A DNA stretch of 64,000 nt from Acetobacter oryzoeni (lineage in GTDB: Bacteria; Pseudomonadota; Alphaproteobacteria; Acetobacterales; Acetobacteraceae). The notes under the pieces are model-generated. The model saw nothing but the letters and a program-made list of their open reading frames with translations, searched no databases and was not told the DNA's origin. Both the position numbers and the translations under genes were made by a program. Positions 27,596-36,154 of the stretch are shown here, piece after piece (the first letter of the stretch is position 1; every line of letters starts with the position of its first letter). The stretch covers positions 2,425,001-2,489,000 of the forward strand of contig NZ_CP042808.1 of the NCBI RefSeq assembly GCF_004014775.2, read 5' to 3'.

Positions 27596-28364
27596 TCCTG
27601 CCGCTGCTTCACTTGTCGTCATGCTCCGTGGATTGCGGATGTATGGCATGTCCCAGGCCACGGCTGACCTCATCGAGCAGGGCGCACCTGCCTTCGAGGC
27701 GGCCATCCCTATCCTCTCACAACTCCTGAAGGCGGAACTGGCCGAACGCGAAGTGCGCTCCATCGCCTACCAGACAAAGACCGCCCGGTTCCCTGCCTAC
27801 AAGGACCTGTCCGGGTTCTCCTTTGCCAATACGCAGGTCAACGAGCCCATGGTCCGCCAGCTCCATAGCGGGGACTTCATCGAGCGTGCTGAAAATGTCG
27901 TGCTGATCGGTGGTCCGGGAACCGGAAAAACCCACCTGGCGACCGCGCTGGCCATCCAGGCGATCACCCATCACCGCAAGAAGGCGCGCTTCTGGTCAAC
28001 GGTCGACCTGGTCAATGCGCTCGAACAGGAAAAGACCGCCAACCGGGCCGGGCAGATTGCCGACAGGCTGCTCCGCCTGGATCTCGTGATCCTTGATGAA
28101 CTCGGTTATCTCCCCTTCAGTGCATCTGGGGGCGCCCTGCTGTTCCATCTGCTCAGCCGCCTCTACGAGCGCACCACTGTCATCATCACAACCAATCTGA
28201 GCTTCAGTGAATGGGGAGACGTCTTTGGTGACCCGAAGATGACAACGGCGCTCCTCGATCGGCTGACCCATCACTGTCATATCCTCGAGACAGGAAATGA
28301 CAGCTACAGGTTCCGCGCCAGCACCGCCGCGTCAAAAAACAGAAAGGACAGATCCTCTTCTTGA
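27585..28364 (+). CDS. istB: IS21 helper ATPase IstB
   Basis: About 259 aa AAA+ ATPase of the IstB/DnaC type: Walker [12 protein letters not shown] and Walker [13 protein letters not shown], followed by [15 protein letters not shown] and a final [11 protein letters not shown] motif. It stimulates IstA and selects targets. The start ATG 27585 overlaps the end of istA by 11 bp, as is usual in IS21, and the sequence is identical to copy 2. Confidence 0.95.
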   Translation: MRHDPAAASLVVMLRGLRMYGMSQATADLIEQGAPAFEAAIPILSQLLKAELAEREVRSIAYQTKTARFPAYKDLSGFSFANTQVNEPMVRQLHSGDFIERAENVVLIGGPGTGKTHLATALAIQAITHHRKKARFWSTVDLVNALEQEKTANRAGQIADRLLRLDLVILDELGYLPFSASGGALLFHLLSRLYERTTVIITTNLSFSEWGDVFGDPKMTTALLDRLTHHCHILETGNDSYRFRASTAASKNRKDRSSS

Positions 28365-28436
28365 CCGCCCGCCCGACTATGCCTGAAATAGCATCTGGCT
28401 GGGTCAATTCCTGATGAAAAACCCGGGTCAGTTCTC

Positions 28437-30179
28437 GGCTCTTCCGCACTTTTCGTGATGGGTATCTTGTACTGTGGTTCTGGAACTGGAAAACCCTGAA
28501 AGTCGCCCACTTTCATGGATATTCCCCAGTGTCACGCCTTCGGATCCTTGATCTTCCCCGTTCCCTCGTCGTTCGTCGTGTTGTTGCACTGGGCAACAGA
28601 GTGGAGATCGAAGTCGGTCTGCGCAAGCGGAGTGTACTGTGTCCGGACTGTCAGTGCCCGACACAACGCGTTCACAGCTTCTATCAGAGAAAACTTGCGG
28701 ATCTTCCATGGCAGGGCCGTCCGGCCACGCTGATCGTTTCTGTACCACGCTTTTTCTGTCAGGCTGCGGTCTGTCCACGTCGGACCTTTGTGATGCCCCT
28801 TGACGGGATAACCGTACGTCATGGCAGACAGACCACGCGTCTTACCGATCTTCATTATTATATCGCCCATACCCTGGGCGGTTCCGCTGGTGCACGAATG
28901 ACCGTGCGCCTGTGTTGCCCCATCAGCCCGGACACTCTCATTCGCCGCCTCCTTTCCCGGGCACGGAACACCAAGAAAGACATGCCCCCTACACGCGTGG
29001 TAGGGGTGGATGACTGGGCATGGCGACGGGGACATCACTATGGAACGATTGTGGTAGATCTTGAGAAAAATGATGTCATTGACCTCCTGCCAGATCGGGA
29101 GGCTGCGACCCTGGCCCAATGGCTGCAGGCCCACCCCGGTGTTGAAATCATTGCCAGAGACCGTGCCGGTGCTTATGCAGATGGATGCCACAGAGGCGCG
29201 CCATCAGCTCTTCAGGTGACGGACCGCTGGCATCTGCTGAAGAACCTGTCAGAGGCTTTTGTCAGCATACTGGGCCGTTTCACGACAACAGTCAGAACCC
29301 TGACGCGACAACTCAGCGCATCAACGACATTGAGCGAAACGTCTGGAACAGTCAGGACACAACCGGAAGAAACGCAGACGCTCATCAGGTCAGTCTCTGG
29401 GGAGCGACGTGAAACTCTTTTCAATGAAGCTCTTGCCCTGAAAGCAGAAGGGCACAGTATTCAGGCTATCGCCACAACGATCGGGGTAGAGAGAAAAACC
29501 GTGCGGCGCTGGTTTCAGCGGGGCCATGCGCCAACATGGAAAAGGACGGTTCCGACACGCAGCATACTCGGGCCTTACATATCCCATCTGGAAAAGAGAT
29601 GGGTCGAAGGATGTCGGAATATTCGCCAGCTATGGCGGGAACTCCTGGAGCAGGGGTTTACAGGAAAATATGGCACTGTCCGGAAATGGGTGACGACGCG
29701 ACAGGGTATTTCCACGAAACCCATTTCTTCCGCGTATGTCTCGCCCCCTCTGGGGCGCAAACTTGCACGCCTTCTTCTTGCAGATGATCCATTGTCTGCT
29801 GGACGACAGGACGGGCTACCTGTTCCTGCCCTTCTGGAAGCCGAACCGCAACTCGCTGTCACGCTCTGCTGGCTCAGGAAAATGCAGAACCTCCTCTGTA
29901 AAAAGGAGGACACCAGAAAGGAAGGCGATCTAAAGGCCCTGCTGGAAGAAGGGAAAACGACGCTGCTATCGCGTTTGATTCCTGCGCTTGAACGGGATGC
30001 TGCTGCCATTGAAGCTTCTCTCGTCACACCATGGACAACCAGCCCGGTTGAAGGACAGATCAGCCGACTGAAAATGATCAAGCGAACCATGTTCGGAAGA
30101 GCAGGCTTCGAACTCCTCAGGGCTCGTGTCCTCCAACCCGCATAATCAAAAACATCATCACGAAAAGTGCGGAAGAACC
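28437..30179 (+). mobile_element. ISL3-family element, copy 1
   Basis: 1743 bp bounded by GGCTCTTCCGCACTTTTCGT and, inverted, the near-identical GGTTCTTCCGCACTTTTCGT. It sits inside the right terminal repeat of IS21 copy 1. There is no target duplication: the left flank is CAGTTCTC but the right flank is GAAAATGA inside a broken IS5 gene, so the right side was rearranged after insertion. It is the inverted equal of copy 2 at 43681-45423. Confidence 0.9.
28529..30145 (+). CDS. ISL3-family transposase
   Basis: 538 aa. An N-terminal cysteine-rich zinc-binding region (VLCPDCQCPTQRVHSFYQR, CQAAVCPRRTF) precedes the DDE core (VVGVDDWAWRRGHHYGTIVVDLE, VEIIARDRAGAYADG) and a C-terminal helical part with the final Glu near PVEGQISRLKMIKRTMFGRAGF. 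ISL3 transposases move the element with 8-bp target duplications. A GTG start at 28529 fits the frame; the frame remains open upstream within the element end, so the start is not certain. Confidence 0.93.
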   Translation: MSRLRILDLPRSLVVRRVVALGNRVEIEVGLRKRSVLCPDCQCPTQRVHSFYQRKLADLPWQGRPATLIVSVPRFFCQAAVCPRRTFVMPLDGITVRHGRQTTRLTDLHYYIAHTLGGSAGARMTVRLCCPISPDTLIRRLLSRARNTKKDMPPTRVVGVDDWAWRRGHHYGTIVVDLEKNDVIDLLPDREAATLAQWLQAHPGVEIIARDRAGAYADGCHRGAPSALQVTDRWHLLKNLSEAFVSILGRFTTTVRTLTRQLSASTTLSETSGTVRTQPEETQTLIRSVSGERRETLFNEALALKAEGHSIQAIATTIGVERKTVRRWFQRGHAPTWKRTVPTRSILGPYISHLEKRWVEGCRNIRQLWRELLEQGFTGKYGTVRKWVTTRQGISTKPISSAYVSPPLGRKLARLLLADDPLSAGRQDGLPVPALLEAEPQLAVTLCWLRKMQNLLCKKEDTRKEGDLKALLEEGKTTLLSRLIPALERDAAAIEASLVTPWTTSPVEGQISRLKMIKRTMFGRAGFELLRARVLQPA

Positions 30180-30296
30180 GAAAATGATCCCACTCAACAC
30201 ACGACGGTCATCAACGCGAGGTTTGCCATGGCTCTTCGGGAAAAAGGGCCGCAGACGATCCATCTGTTCCTCGGTCAGCCAATACAGGTCACTCAT
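30180..30296 (-). pseudogene. 5' fragment of an IS5-family transposase gene
   Basis: From ATG 30296 the minus strand encodes MSDLYWLTEEQMDRLRPFFP and continues to VLSGIIF, the standard N-terminus of an IS427/IS1031-type IS5 transposase; the rest is lost where ISL3 copy 1 abuts at 30179. The element's own outer end lies near 30352-30358 (GGGTCCTGAGCC region). Confidence 0.85.
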
Positions 30297-30352
30297 CTTC
30301 AGTCTCCTTACAGAGCCTGAATCAGATTTCCGCAATCAAATCAATGGGTCCT

Positions 30353-30400
30353 GAGCCTACGGGTGCAGCCATTCCGGTTGATGGTGGTCTGGAAGCTTAA
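30353..30400 (+). pseudogene. 3' tail of a short-chain dehydrogenase gene
   Basis: The last 15 codons read TGAAIPVDGGLEA before TAA, the typical C-terminus of short-chain dehydrogenases/reductases. The upstream part is gone, replaced by the IS5 fragment. A terminator follows at 30437, marking the end of the original gene. Confidence 0.7.
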
Positions 30401-30436
30401 AAAGCTACCCATTTTCTAATGGGATTTTATTATGAA

Positions 30437-30470
30437 CCCCAACATCTTTTTACAGATGTTGGGGCTTTTT
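30437..30470 (+). terminator. Rho-independent terminator
   Basis: CCCCAACATCT and AGATGTTGGGG form a near-perfect stem followed by CTTTTTC on the plus strand. It once ended the short-chain dehydrogenase gene; it could also slow transcription of the Hint gene arriving from the other side. Confidence 0.85.
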
Positions 30471-30497
30471 CTATTCCGTAGCTCCTGACAGCAGAAA

Positions 30498-31892
30498 CTA
30501 TGCTGACAACGCAGCATATTCCTGTTGGTCGGCCTGTACAACATATGGGCCAGCTGCTCGGACTTCCAGGCTGAGAATACCCATTTTGCTTGTTACGATA
30601 TTGTGCAGTGGCAACAATGCATTGCCGTTGGTCCATGCGCAATCTTGCCAGCCCATATCATGCCACCCTTCTGGCTTGGATGGCGCCAGATGCTCCTGAA
30701 CCTGCTGCAACACCCGGATAGAGCCAAAATGGATTTTGCCAACAGCAACACCCATTTGACGACGATCATCCACAAACGGTCCGATAGAATCACAAGGGCG
30801 GCTGGAGCGAGATACCACGCGCACACTCTCTACCCCTGCGGGAAGCATGAAGCTGTAAATGTTCTCGGATTTTTTGAATGGATAAATAGTTACCCCACTG
30901 TTGGTAATTAACTTGAGGTCCGGGTCTTCAATAAGAACTTTTGCTTCTGCGCGGCCATCGATTCCCAGACATTTTGCTTTTTCTTCCAATTTTTGGAAAA
31001 TTGGTTCAACAAAATCACGCTGAACACCCAATGGTGCAGCGGCATCTTCCTGCCAGTTTTTCTGCTTTCCACCAATTCTGACAACTTTGCCAGCCTGCTG
31101 GAAGTTACGACGGTTTCCTGTATCCAGATAGCTTTCAGTCAACATACCATCTGCCATAATGACTGAATGTTTTTCCGTTTCAATATGGTAGTAATCATAA
31201 GATGTCGTGGTGGTATCATAATAAATGGAACGACCATTTACCAACATACGTGCAGGAACAAACTTTCCTTCCATAAACAGACAATGTTCGGGTGTTATCA
31301 ACATATCTTTAAAAGGTACGTTTTCTGCAATAGAATTTTTTAGAATCCGTATAGGATATCCAGCTTGATCTTCTGGTAAATTGGCATTGACAACAACATG
31401 TGCTGTTCCTGCCCATACCACTTCTTTTTGTTCTTCTGTACCATCAATAAAAACAGAAACCTTTTCACCGGGAGCAATATCCTGCACCGGCATATATCCA
31501 TTTTGTGTTTTTATTAAAGAATCTTTTAAAAAACATGAAAATGTATCGCTGTACTTTCCATCTTGTGAAATAGTTGTAACCGAATATGCGCCTGATAAGC
31601 TTCGGGTAATGTTTAGCGGGTTAGAAACCGTTGCTGTATCTGGTATCACAACGTACAATCTCTGGTTTGTATAACCAATGCCTTCGTTAAGATCTGTACT
31701 GATAATTGTTTCTTTAGTTGTTGGATTATACGTTGCATATAGATCTGATGTAGAAATAGAAAGATCTAATGTGAAATGGTAATCATATGGATTGCTGATT
31801 TCATAATAATTGGAACCTGTCAGTCCGGATGCACCCAAAAGAGATACATCCTGATTTGATGAGGTAATTTCTATAGTATTTGAATCTGACAT
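30498..31892 (-). CDS. Hint-domain (Hedgehog/intein-type) protein
   Basis: About 464 aa. The N-terminal 115 residues are a serine/threonine-rich, beta-type segment. A Hint module follows with the characteristic Cys120 (SCFLKDSLIKTQNGYMPVQDIAPGEKV) and His203 (ITPEHCLFMEGKFVPARMLVNGRSI). Such Hint proteins are frequent in acetic acid bacteria and are presumed to self-process or to be surface-exposed. No signal peptide is obvious. The start at 31892 follows GGTGA; frames upstream run into the IS5 end. It originally faced the peptide/HlyD/C39 exporter genes divergently, so it may be their substrate or partner. Confidence 0.82.
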   Translation of the reverse strand: MSDSNTIEITSSNQDVSLLGASGLTGSNYYEISNPYDYHFTLDLSISTSDLYATYNPTTKETIISTDLNEGIGYTNQRLYVVIPDTATVSNPLNITRSLSGAYSVTTISQDGKYSDTFSCFLKDSLIKTQNGYMPVQDIAPGEKVSVFIDGTEEQKEVVWAGTAHVVVNANLPEDQAGYPIRILKNSIAENVPFKDMLITPEHCLFMEGKFVPARMLVNGRSIYYDTTTTSYDYYHIETEKHSVIMADGMLTESYLDTGNRRNFQQAGKVVRIGGKQKNWQEDAAAPLGVQRDFVEPIFQKLEEKAKCLGIDGRAEAKVLIEDPDLKLITNSGVTIYPFKKSENIYSFMLPAGVESVRVVSRSSRPCDSIGPFVDDRRQMGVAVGKIHFGSIRVLQQVQEHLAPSKPEGWHDMGWQDCAWTNGNALLPLHNIVTSKMGILSLEVRAAGPYVVQADQQEYAALSA

Positions 31893-31958
31893 TTGAGAAT
31901 CACCATATAATTTCATGAAAACATGCCAAAACGTAAGAGGTTTTGAAGCATACCTATG

Positions 31959-31978
31959 AATGCAAAAATTACATACCT
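31959..31978. repeat. 20-bp direct repeat, left copy
   Basis: AATGCAAAAATTACATACCT occurs here and at 35585-35604 in the same direction, flanking the block of three IS elements (IS5, IS630 remnant, IS1380). It marks the point where the Hint/peptide intergenic region was split. Confidence 0.85.
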
Positions 31979-31981
31979 GAT

Positions 31982-33129
31982 GAGACCTGTGCGCGGGTGG
32001 TGGATTTTTAGGACGAAAAGTGGTTCTCTTTTGCCTGATAACAAGCCTGGAGCATGACGATGGCGCACCGGTCGATTGGTCAGGATTGCCTGGCATTTTC
32101 GGGACAGGATCAGAAGTCGTCATCATTGGATGACATCTCGGCCCTGATCGACTGGCAGCCAATTGCTGCGCTGCTTGGCTCACTCTACGCCGCGCCGAAA
32201 GGCGAAGCCGCATGGCCACCGCTTGCGATGTTCCGGGCGATGCTGCTTGCGGTCTGGTATGACCTCTCCGATGTCAAACTGGCTGAAGCTTTGGACGATC
32301 GAACATCCTTTCGCCGGTTCTGCGGATTTTCCGCACACGAACCCACACCGGAGCGCACAGCCTTCGTGCGGTTCAGACGCGAACTGGCCAGCCACTCGCT
32401 TGATCAAGCCCTGTTCGAAGCGGTGACGGGTCAGTTAAAATCGAGGGCCATTCGGATCAAGACCGGTACGATCGTCGATGCGACGATCATCGCGTCGCAA
32501 ACGGAACGCGATGACGAGGCACGGTGGGTCAAGCACAAAGGACGCAAGGCCGTGCATGGCTTCAAGGCCCATGTCGGCGCCGATGCCACGACTGCTCTGG
32601 TCGAGCAGATTGCGATCACGCCAGCCAATATCAACGATGGCCGGGCTGGACCGGATGCCATACCCAACGATCCAGGCGAGGTTTTTGCCGACAGCGCCTA
32701 TCGGGGCAATCATTCCCGCGACGCAGTCCGCTCAAAAGGCGGTACGCTCCGCGTTGCCGCAACGTCGATGTGGGGGCGGGACGAACAGGAAACGCTTGCC
32801 CAACTGAAGGCATGGAACGATGATGTCCATCGGACCCGGGGCCGGATCGAGAAGATCTTCGGCACCTGGAAGCGCAGCTATGGGTTACGCCGGATGCGAT
32901 GGCGCGGTCTCGCCAAAGCCGCCATCCAGATCCACGTCACAGCCATTGCCTACAATCTCAGACGGACACTCAATATCCTCGCTGTAGCAGCATGATAGGG
33001 TTGATACCCTATCCTGTATGAAAAGCCTTGTGCGGCGTCCTCGTCATGAAGAAAACAGGTATCAATACCGCGTTTTCTTCATCAAATTGAGATGGCACCG
33101 ACAATATCAACCACCCGCGCACAGGTCTC
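31982..33129 (+). mobile_element. IS5-family element A
   Basis: 1148 bp with inverted ends GAGACCTGTGCGCGGGTGGT and ACCACCCGCGCACAGGTCTC. The flanking bases CCTGAT occur on both sides, suggesting a short target duplication, and one transposase gene fills it. It appears complete. Confidence 0.85.
32060..32995 (+). CDS. IS5-family transposase
   Basis: About 311 aa. The N-terminal InsH-type domain (AAWPPLAMFRAMLLAVWYDLSD, RTSFRRFCGF) precedes a DDE domain: IVDATIIAS, VFADSAYRGN and the Glu of RGRIEKIFGTWKRSYGLRRMR. The gene looks intact. ATG 32060 is favoured because GGAG lies seven bases upstream; ATG 32054 is in frame just before it. Confidence 0.93.
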   Translation: MAHRSIGQDCLAFSGQDQKSSSLDDISALIDWQPIAALLGSLYAAPKGEAAWPPLAMFRAMLLAVWYDLSDVKLAEALDDRTSFRRFCGFSAHEPTPERTAFVRFRRELASHSLDQALFEAVTGQLKSRAIRIKTGTIVDATIIASQTERDDEARWVKHKGRKAVHGFKAHVGADATTALVEQIAITPANINDGRAGPDAIPNDPGEVFADSAYRGNHSRDAVRSKGGTLRVAATSMWGRDEQETLAQLKAWNDDVHRTRGRIEKIFGTWKRSYGLRRMRWRGLAKAAIQIHVTAIAYNLRRTLNILAVAA

Positions 33130-33150
33130 CCTGATACCAACCGTTGATTG

Positions 33151-33935
33151 CTATAACCCATGAGCCCAATTGCGCAGTCCGATTGACATGATGCGCCAAG
33201 GTTGATCGACGAGCTGGTTCCAGGCATGGCAGGCGATATCGATGATATCGTCATAGGTTCTGAATATCCTGTTTGAGAGCCACGTATTGCGCAGGAACTG
33301 CCAGAGATTTTCCACTGGGTTCAGTTCAGGAGCCTGGGGAGGCAGTGGGAGAATGGTGATATTTTCAGGCACATTCAGTTTCTGACTGGTGTGCCAGGCC
33401 GCCTGATCCACTATGAGGACGGCGTGAGCGCCCTGCGCGACCGTGCGTGAAATCTCCGCGAGATGGAGTTGCATGCTATGCAGGTTGCAGACAGGGAGCA
33501 CGAGGCCTGCTGCCGTTCCCTTTTCAGGGCAGATAGCCCCGAAAATCCACGCGGATCTGGTGCGCAGGTCAGCTACAGCCCGGGGCCGGGCGCCCCGTTT
33601 CGCCCACCGCCGCGTCAGCTTCGTTTTCTGGCCGATCCGCGCCTCATCAGACCACCAGATTTCGATGTCTTTTCCCGGATGTCTGGCCCTGATTGCCGCC
33701 ATGACACCGGGGAACTCTTTTTAAAAATGTCCTGCGCTTCTGTATCCTGGCGGTAGTGCCGTGGCCGGGCTGTCAGCAGACGAAACCCTTCACGACGTAT
33801 AATCTGACCCAGACGGGTTTCCGACAGGGTGACGCCATAGCTCTCATGCAGCCAGGCGCACAGATCGCACAGTCTCCAGCGGACAACACCATGCACCGCA
33901 GGAATTGGCCCTTCTTCGACGCGGAAATCTCACAG
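33151..33935 (-). pseudogene. IS630-family transposase, 5'-truncated, in two frames
   Basis: The upstream frame encodes VVRWRLCDLCAWLHESYGV and the linker RPRHYRQDTEAQDIFKK; the second frame carries the DDE core (WWSDEARIGQ, VLIVDQAAWH, PELNPVENLWQFLRNTW) to the stop at 33151. The frames meet at TTTTTAAAAAG (near 33720), where a -1 shift joins them, as in IS630 elements that use programmed frameshifting. The N-terminal region is lost where IS1380 inserted near 33930, so the element is dead whether or not the shift is programmed. Confidence 0.85.
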
Positions 33936-35575
33936 AAGGGTTGTACATCGGGTTAGATTATGAAAAAGTCTGTTTTGTAAAAAAGAAATTTTCGTAAGCT
34001 ATAAGAAAACCCGATGCAGACAGAGTGTAGCGCAGGCGCGTATGAGTTTCCAGCCTCCTGTGGACGGCGTGTTGTGGCCCGTTTTGACAGGGGTCGCATG
34101 AGTTCGGATGGGGGCGTCATTCTGGTGAAGCAGGCTGATGACATTCTGGGTCTCAGCCGCCGCTTTGCAGCCTGTTTTCGCGATGAGCGGCATCCCGGCT
34201 TTGTGGAATACCGGGTTGAAGACCTTGTCCGTCAGCGGATCATGGGCCTGGCACTGGGCTATGAAGACCTTAATGACCATGACGCTTTACGCCATGATCC
34301 TGTCATGGGTCTGGTATCGGGACGTCTGTCAGGAAGCCGGGCCAACTGTGCGGCACTGGCAGGAAAATCCACACTGAACCGGCTGGAGCGCAGTGGCCAC
34401 AAGGCAGACCGTTATTGCCGCATCATTGCTGATCATGAGGCCCTGGCTACCCTGTTCGTGACGCTCTTCCTTGACCAGCATGAGCGCGCACCCGCCCGGA
34501 TCATTCTGGATGTGGATGCCACCGATGACCGTATCCATGGCCATCAGGAAGGCCGGGCCTTTCATGGATATTATGGCCATAACTGCTATCTGCCACTATA
34601 CATCTTTTGCGGGGATCATCTCCTCAGCGCTACCCTGCGCACGGCAGACAGGGACCCGGGGAAGGAAGCACTGGCAGACATCCGCCGGATCGTGGAGCAG
34701 ATCAGGAGCCGTTGGCCCCGGGTGCGTATCCTGGTGCGTGGGGACAGCGGTTTCGCCCGGGACAGTCTGATGACATGGTGCGAAGACAACCACGTTGACT
34801 TCCTGTTCGGGCTTGCAGGCAACACCCGCCTGTATGACCGGATTGCCTCTTTGTCCGCTGAGGTTCGTGACGAAGCCGCCACGACAGGCAGAGCTGCGCG
34901 CGGTTTCGCCTCCTTTGACTGGATCACAAAGGACAGCTGGACGCGCCGCAGGCGGGTGGTGGCCAAGGCCGAATGGCGCCACGGCAACCGCTATCATCGC
35001 TTTATTGTCACCACGCTACCGCAGGGAATGTCCGACCCCCGCCATCTCTACGAACAGATTTACTGCGCACGCGGGGATATGGAAAACCGCATCAAGGAAT
35101 GTCAGATGGATCTGTTCTCAGACAGGACCTCGTCCCATACCATCCGGGCCAACCAGCTCCGGCTGTGGTTCTCGGCCGCAGCCTATGTCCTGCTCACCGC
35201 TCTGCAAAGACTGGCCCTTGGCCAGACCAGCCTGGAGACGGCGACCTGTGGCACCATACGCGCACGACTGCTCAAAATCGCGACACGTGTCACGCTCAGC
35301 GTCCGTCGGATTGTCCTGTCCATGCCGGACATGTTCCCCTGTCAGCATGAATTCGCCCTCGCTCATGCACGATTGCGAAGGCTTTGCCAGGCGTCCTGAC
35401 GAAACAGACAGCGCACAGGCCACATAGCTTCCACCAACACGGCCTTCTCAGGTGGTGACACCCCAGCTATGTCCAGAATGCGCCTCCAGAGGCACAAGAT
35501 CATCGTTATGCAAGATCAGACATTCAAGAAGTCCATAAAACCATAAAATGTCCTAAAATTACATGATCTGTGAGA
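33928..35575 (+). mobile_element. IS1380-family element
   Basis: About 1.65 kb with short inverted ends TCTCACAGA (33928) and TCTGTGAGA (35567-35575) around a single transposase gene. IS1380 was first described in Acetobacter pasteurianus, which supports an acetic acid bacterium. It disrupts the IS630 gene. End coordinates are good to a few bases. Confidence 0.85.
34014..35399 (+). CDS. IS1380-family transposase
   Basis: 461 aa. The IS1380 DDE_Tnp_1 core is plain: ILDVDATDDRIHGHQEG, FHGYYGHNCYLPL, VRILVRGDSGFARDSLM and YCARGDMENRIKE with the final Glu, followed by TSSHTIRANQLRLWFSAAAYVLL. Length is standard for the family and the frame is intact. It has no cargo genes. Confidence 0.95.
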   Translation: MQTECSAGAYEFPASCGRRVVARFDRGRMSSDGGVILVKQADDILGLSRRFAACFRDERHPGFVEYRVEDLVRQRIMGLALGYEDLNDHDALRHDPVMGLVSGRLSGSRANCAALAGKSTLNRLERSGHKADRYCRIIADHEALATLFVTLFLDQHERAPARIILDVDATDDRIHGHQEGRAFHGYYGHNCYLPLYIFCGDHLLSATLRTADRDPGKEALADIRRIVEQIRSRWPRVRILVRGDSGFARDSLMTWCEDNHVDFLFGLAGNTRLYDRIASLSAEVRDEAATTGRAARGFASFDWITKDSWTRRRRVVAKAEWRHGNRYHRFIVTTLPQGMSDPRHLYEQIYCARGDMENRIKECQMDLFSDRTSSHTIRANQLRLWFSAAAYVLLTALQRLALGQTSLETATCGTIRARLLKIATRVTLSVRRIVLSMPDMFPCQHEFALAHARLRRLCQAS

Positions 35576-35584
35576 AATGGGAGA

Positions 35585-35604
35585 AATGCAAAAATTACAT
35601 ACCT
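35585..35604. repeat. 20-bp direct repeat, right copy
   Basis: Identical to 31959-31978. The 3.6 kb between the two copies is entirely IS-derived, so the copies delimit foreign DNA inserted into, or recombined through, the promoter region between the Hint and peptide genes. Confidence 0.85.
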
Positions 35605-35799
35605 AATTTGATTATTTATTTTTGATAAGCATTAATGAACAAAATAAATACACAACATATAATATACATTTGTTTATTTGGTTAATTTGTTAGGTATTCT
35701 CTTATTTTTTACTTTACTATACTATTGTCAGAAAATATATTTTGCCAGAATATAGGTCTGCCGCAATGGCACAACTTTCTTAGTCGAAGGTGAAAACCT
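35605..35799 (+). promoter_or_regulatory. AT-rich promoter region of the peptide gene
   Basis: A strikingly AT-rich stretch. A good -10 box TATACT lies at 35718-35723 with weak T-rich -35 candidates before it. GAAGGTG about seven bases before ATG 35800 is the ribosome binding site. No gene is present. Confidence 0.5.
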
Positions 35800-36060
35800 A
35801 TGAAAACTCTGAACGATTCCGAAATCGCTATGGTTGCTGGCGGCACGCTGGGCGATGCTCTGGGCACCACACTGACAGACACACTGGCTGGTCTGGATGT
35901 TGGTCTGGCCACCATCCTTGGCGGCGTGAACAGCACGGTTAATGCCCTGGTTCCTGCTGTAACAAGCGGCGTAACCAAGATTGGTGACGGCCTGCTGACG
36001 GGTCTGGACGCCACGACCAATGGCGTGACCTCCCTGCTGGGTGACGTTCTGAAAGTTTAA
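35800..36060 (+). CDS. Double-glycine-leader secreted peptide, bacteriocin-like
   Basis: An 86-aa peptide. The first 15 residues, MKTLNDSEIAMVAGG, form a classic double-glycine leader as found on class II bacteriocins and other substrates of C39-peptidase ABC exporters; cleavage after Gly15 would release a 71-aa mature peptide. The mature part is rich in Gly, Leu, Thr, Val and Asp, has no cysteine, and shows loosely repeated amphipathic units (TLGDALG, GDGLLTGLD, SLLGDVL). It is followed by a hairpin and then its probable exporter genes. Whether it is a bacteriocin, a signal or a surface peptide cannot be read from sequence. No immunity gene is obvious. Confidence 0.8.
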   Translation: MKTLNDSEIAMVAGGTLGDALGTTLTDTLAGLDVGLATILGGVNSTVNALVPAVTSGVTKIGDGLLTGLDATTNGVTSLLGDVLKV

Positions 36061-36072
36061 TTTCAGAAATTT

Positions 36073-36099
36073 CCAGGCGGTTTGCAAAAAGCCGCCTGG
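36073..36099 (+). terminator. Hairpin between peptide and exporter genes
   Basis: CCAGGCGG pairs with CCGCCTGG around an 11-base loop, followed by TTATTTTG. It probably acts as a partial terminator, giving more peptide transcript than exporter transcript, a common design in bacteriocin loci. Confidence 0.7.
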
Positions 36100-36154
36100 T
36101 TATTTTGCAAAAATACTAAAGTGGTAAAACCTTGCACCCTTCAAAAAAGCCTGC

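Larger units (their letters stand above)
25960..28436 (+). mobile_element. IS21-family element, copy 1
   Basis: The left end is intact: TGTTGATTTTCACTGAGAAC followed by TGACCCGGGT. It carries istA and istB. The right terminal repeat is cut after ACCCGGGTCAGTTCTC at 28436, where an ISL3 element begins; the outermost 14 bases of the right end (present in copy 2) are missing. The body (25980-28430) matches 41224-43674 essentially without change, 15,244 bp apart and in the same direction. Confidence 0.9.

Noticed and set aside
35605..35760. AT-rich stretch that might be a plasmid origin
   Set aside because: No iterons or DnaA-box cluster seen and no replication gene nearby; a promoter region for the peptide gene is the simpler reading.
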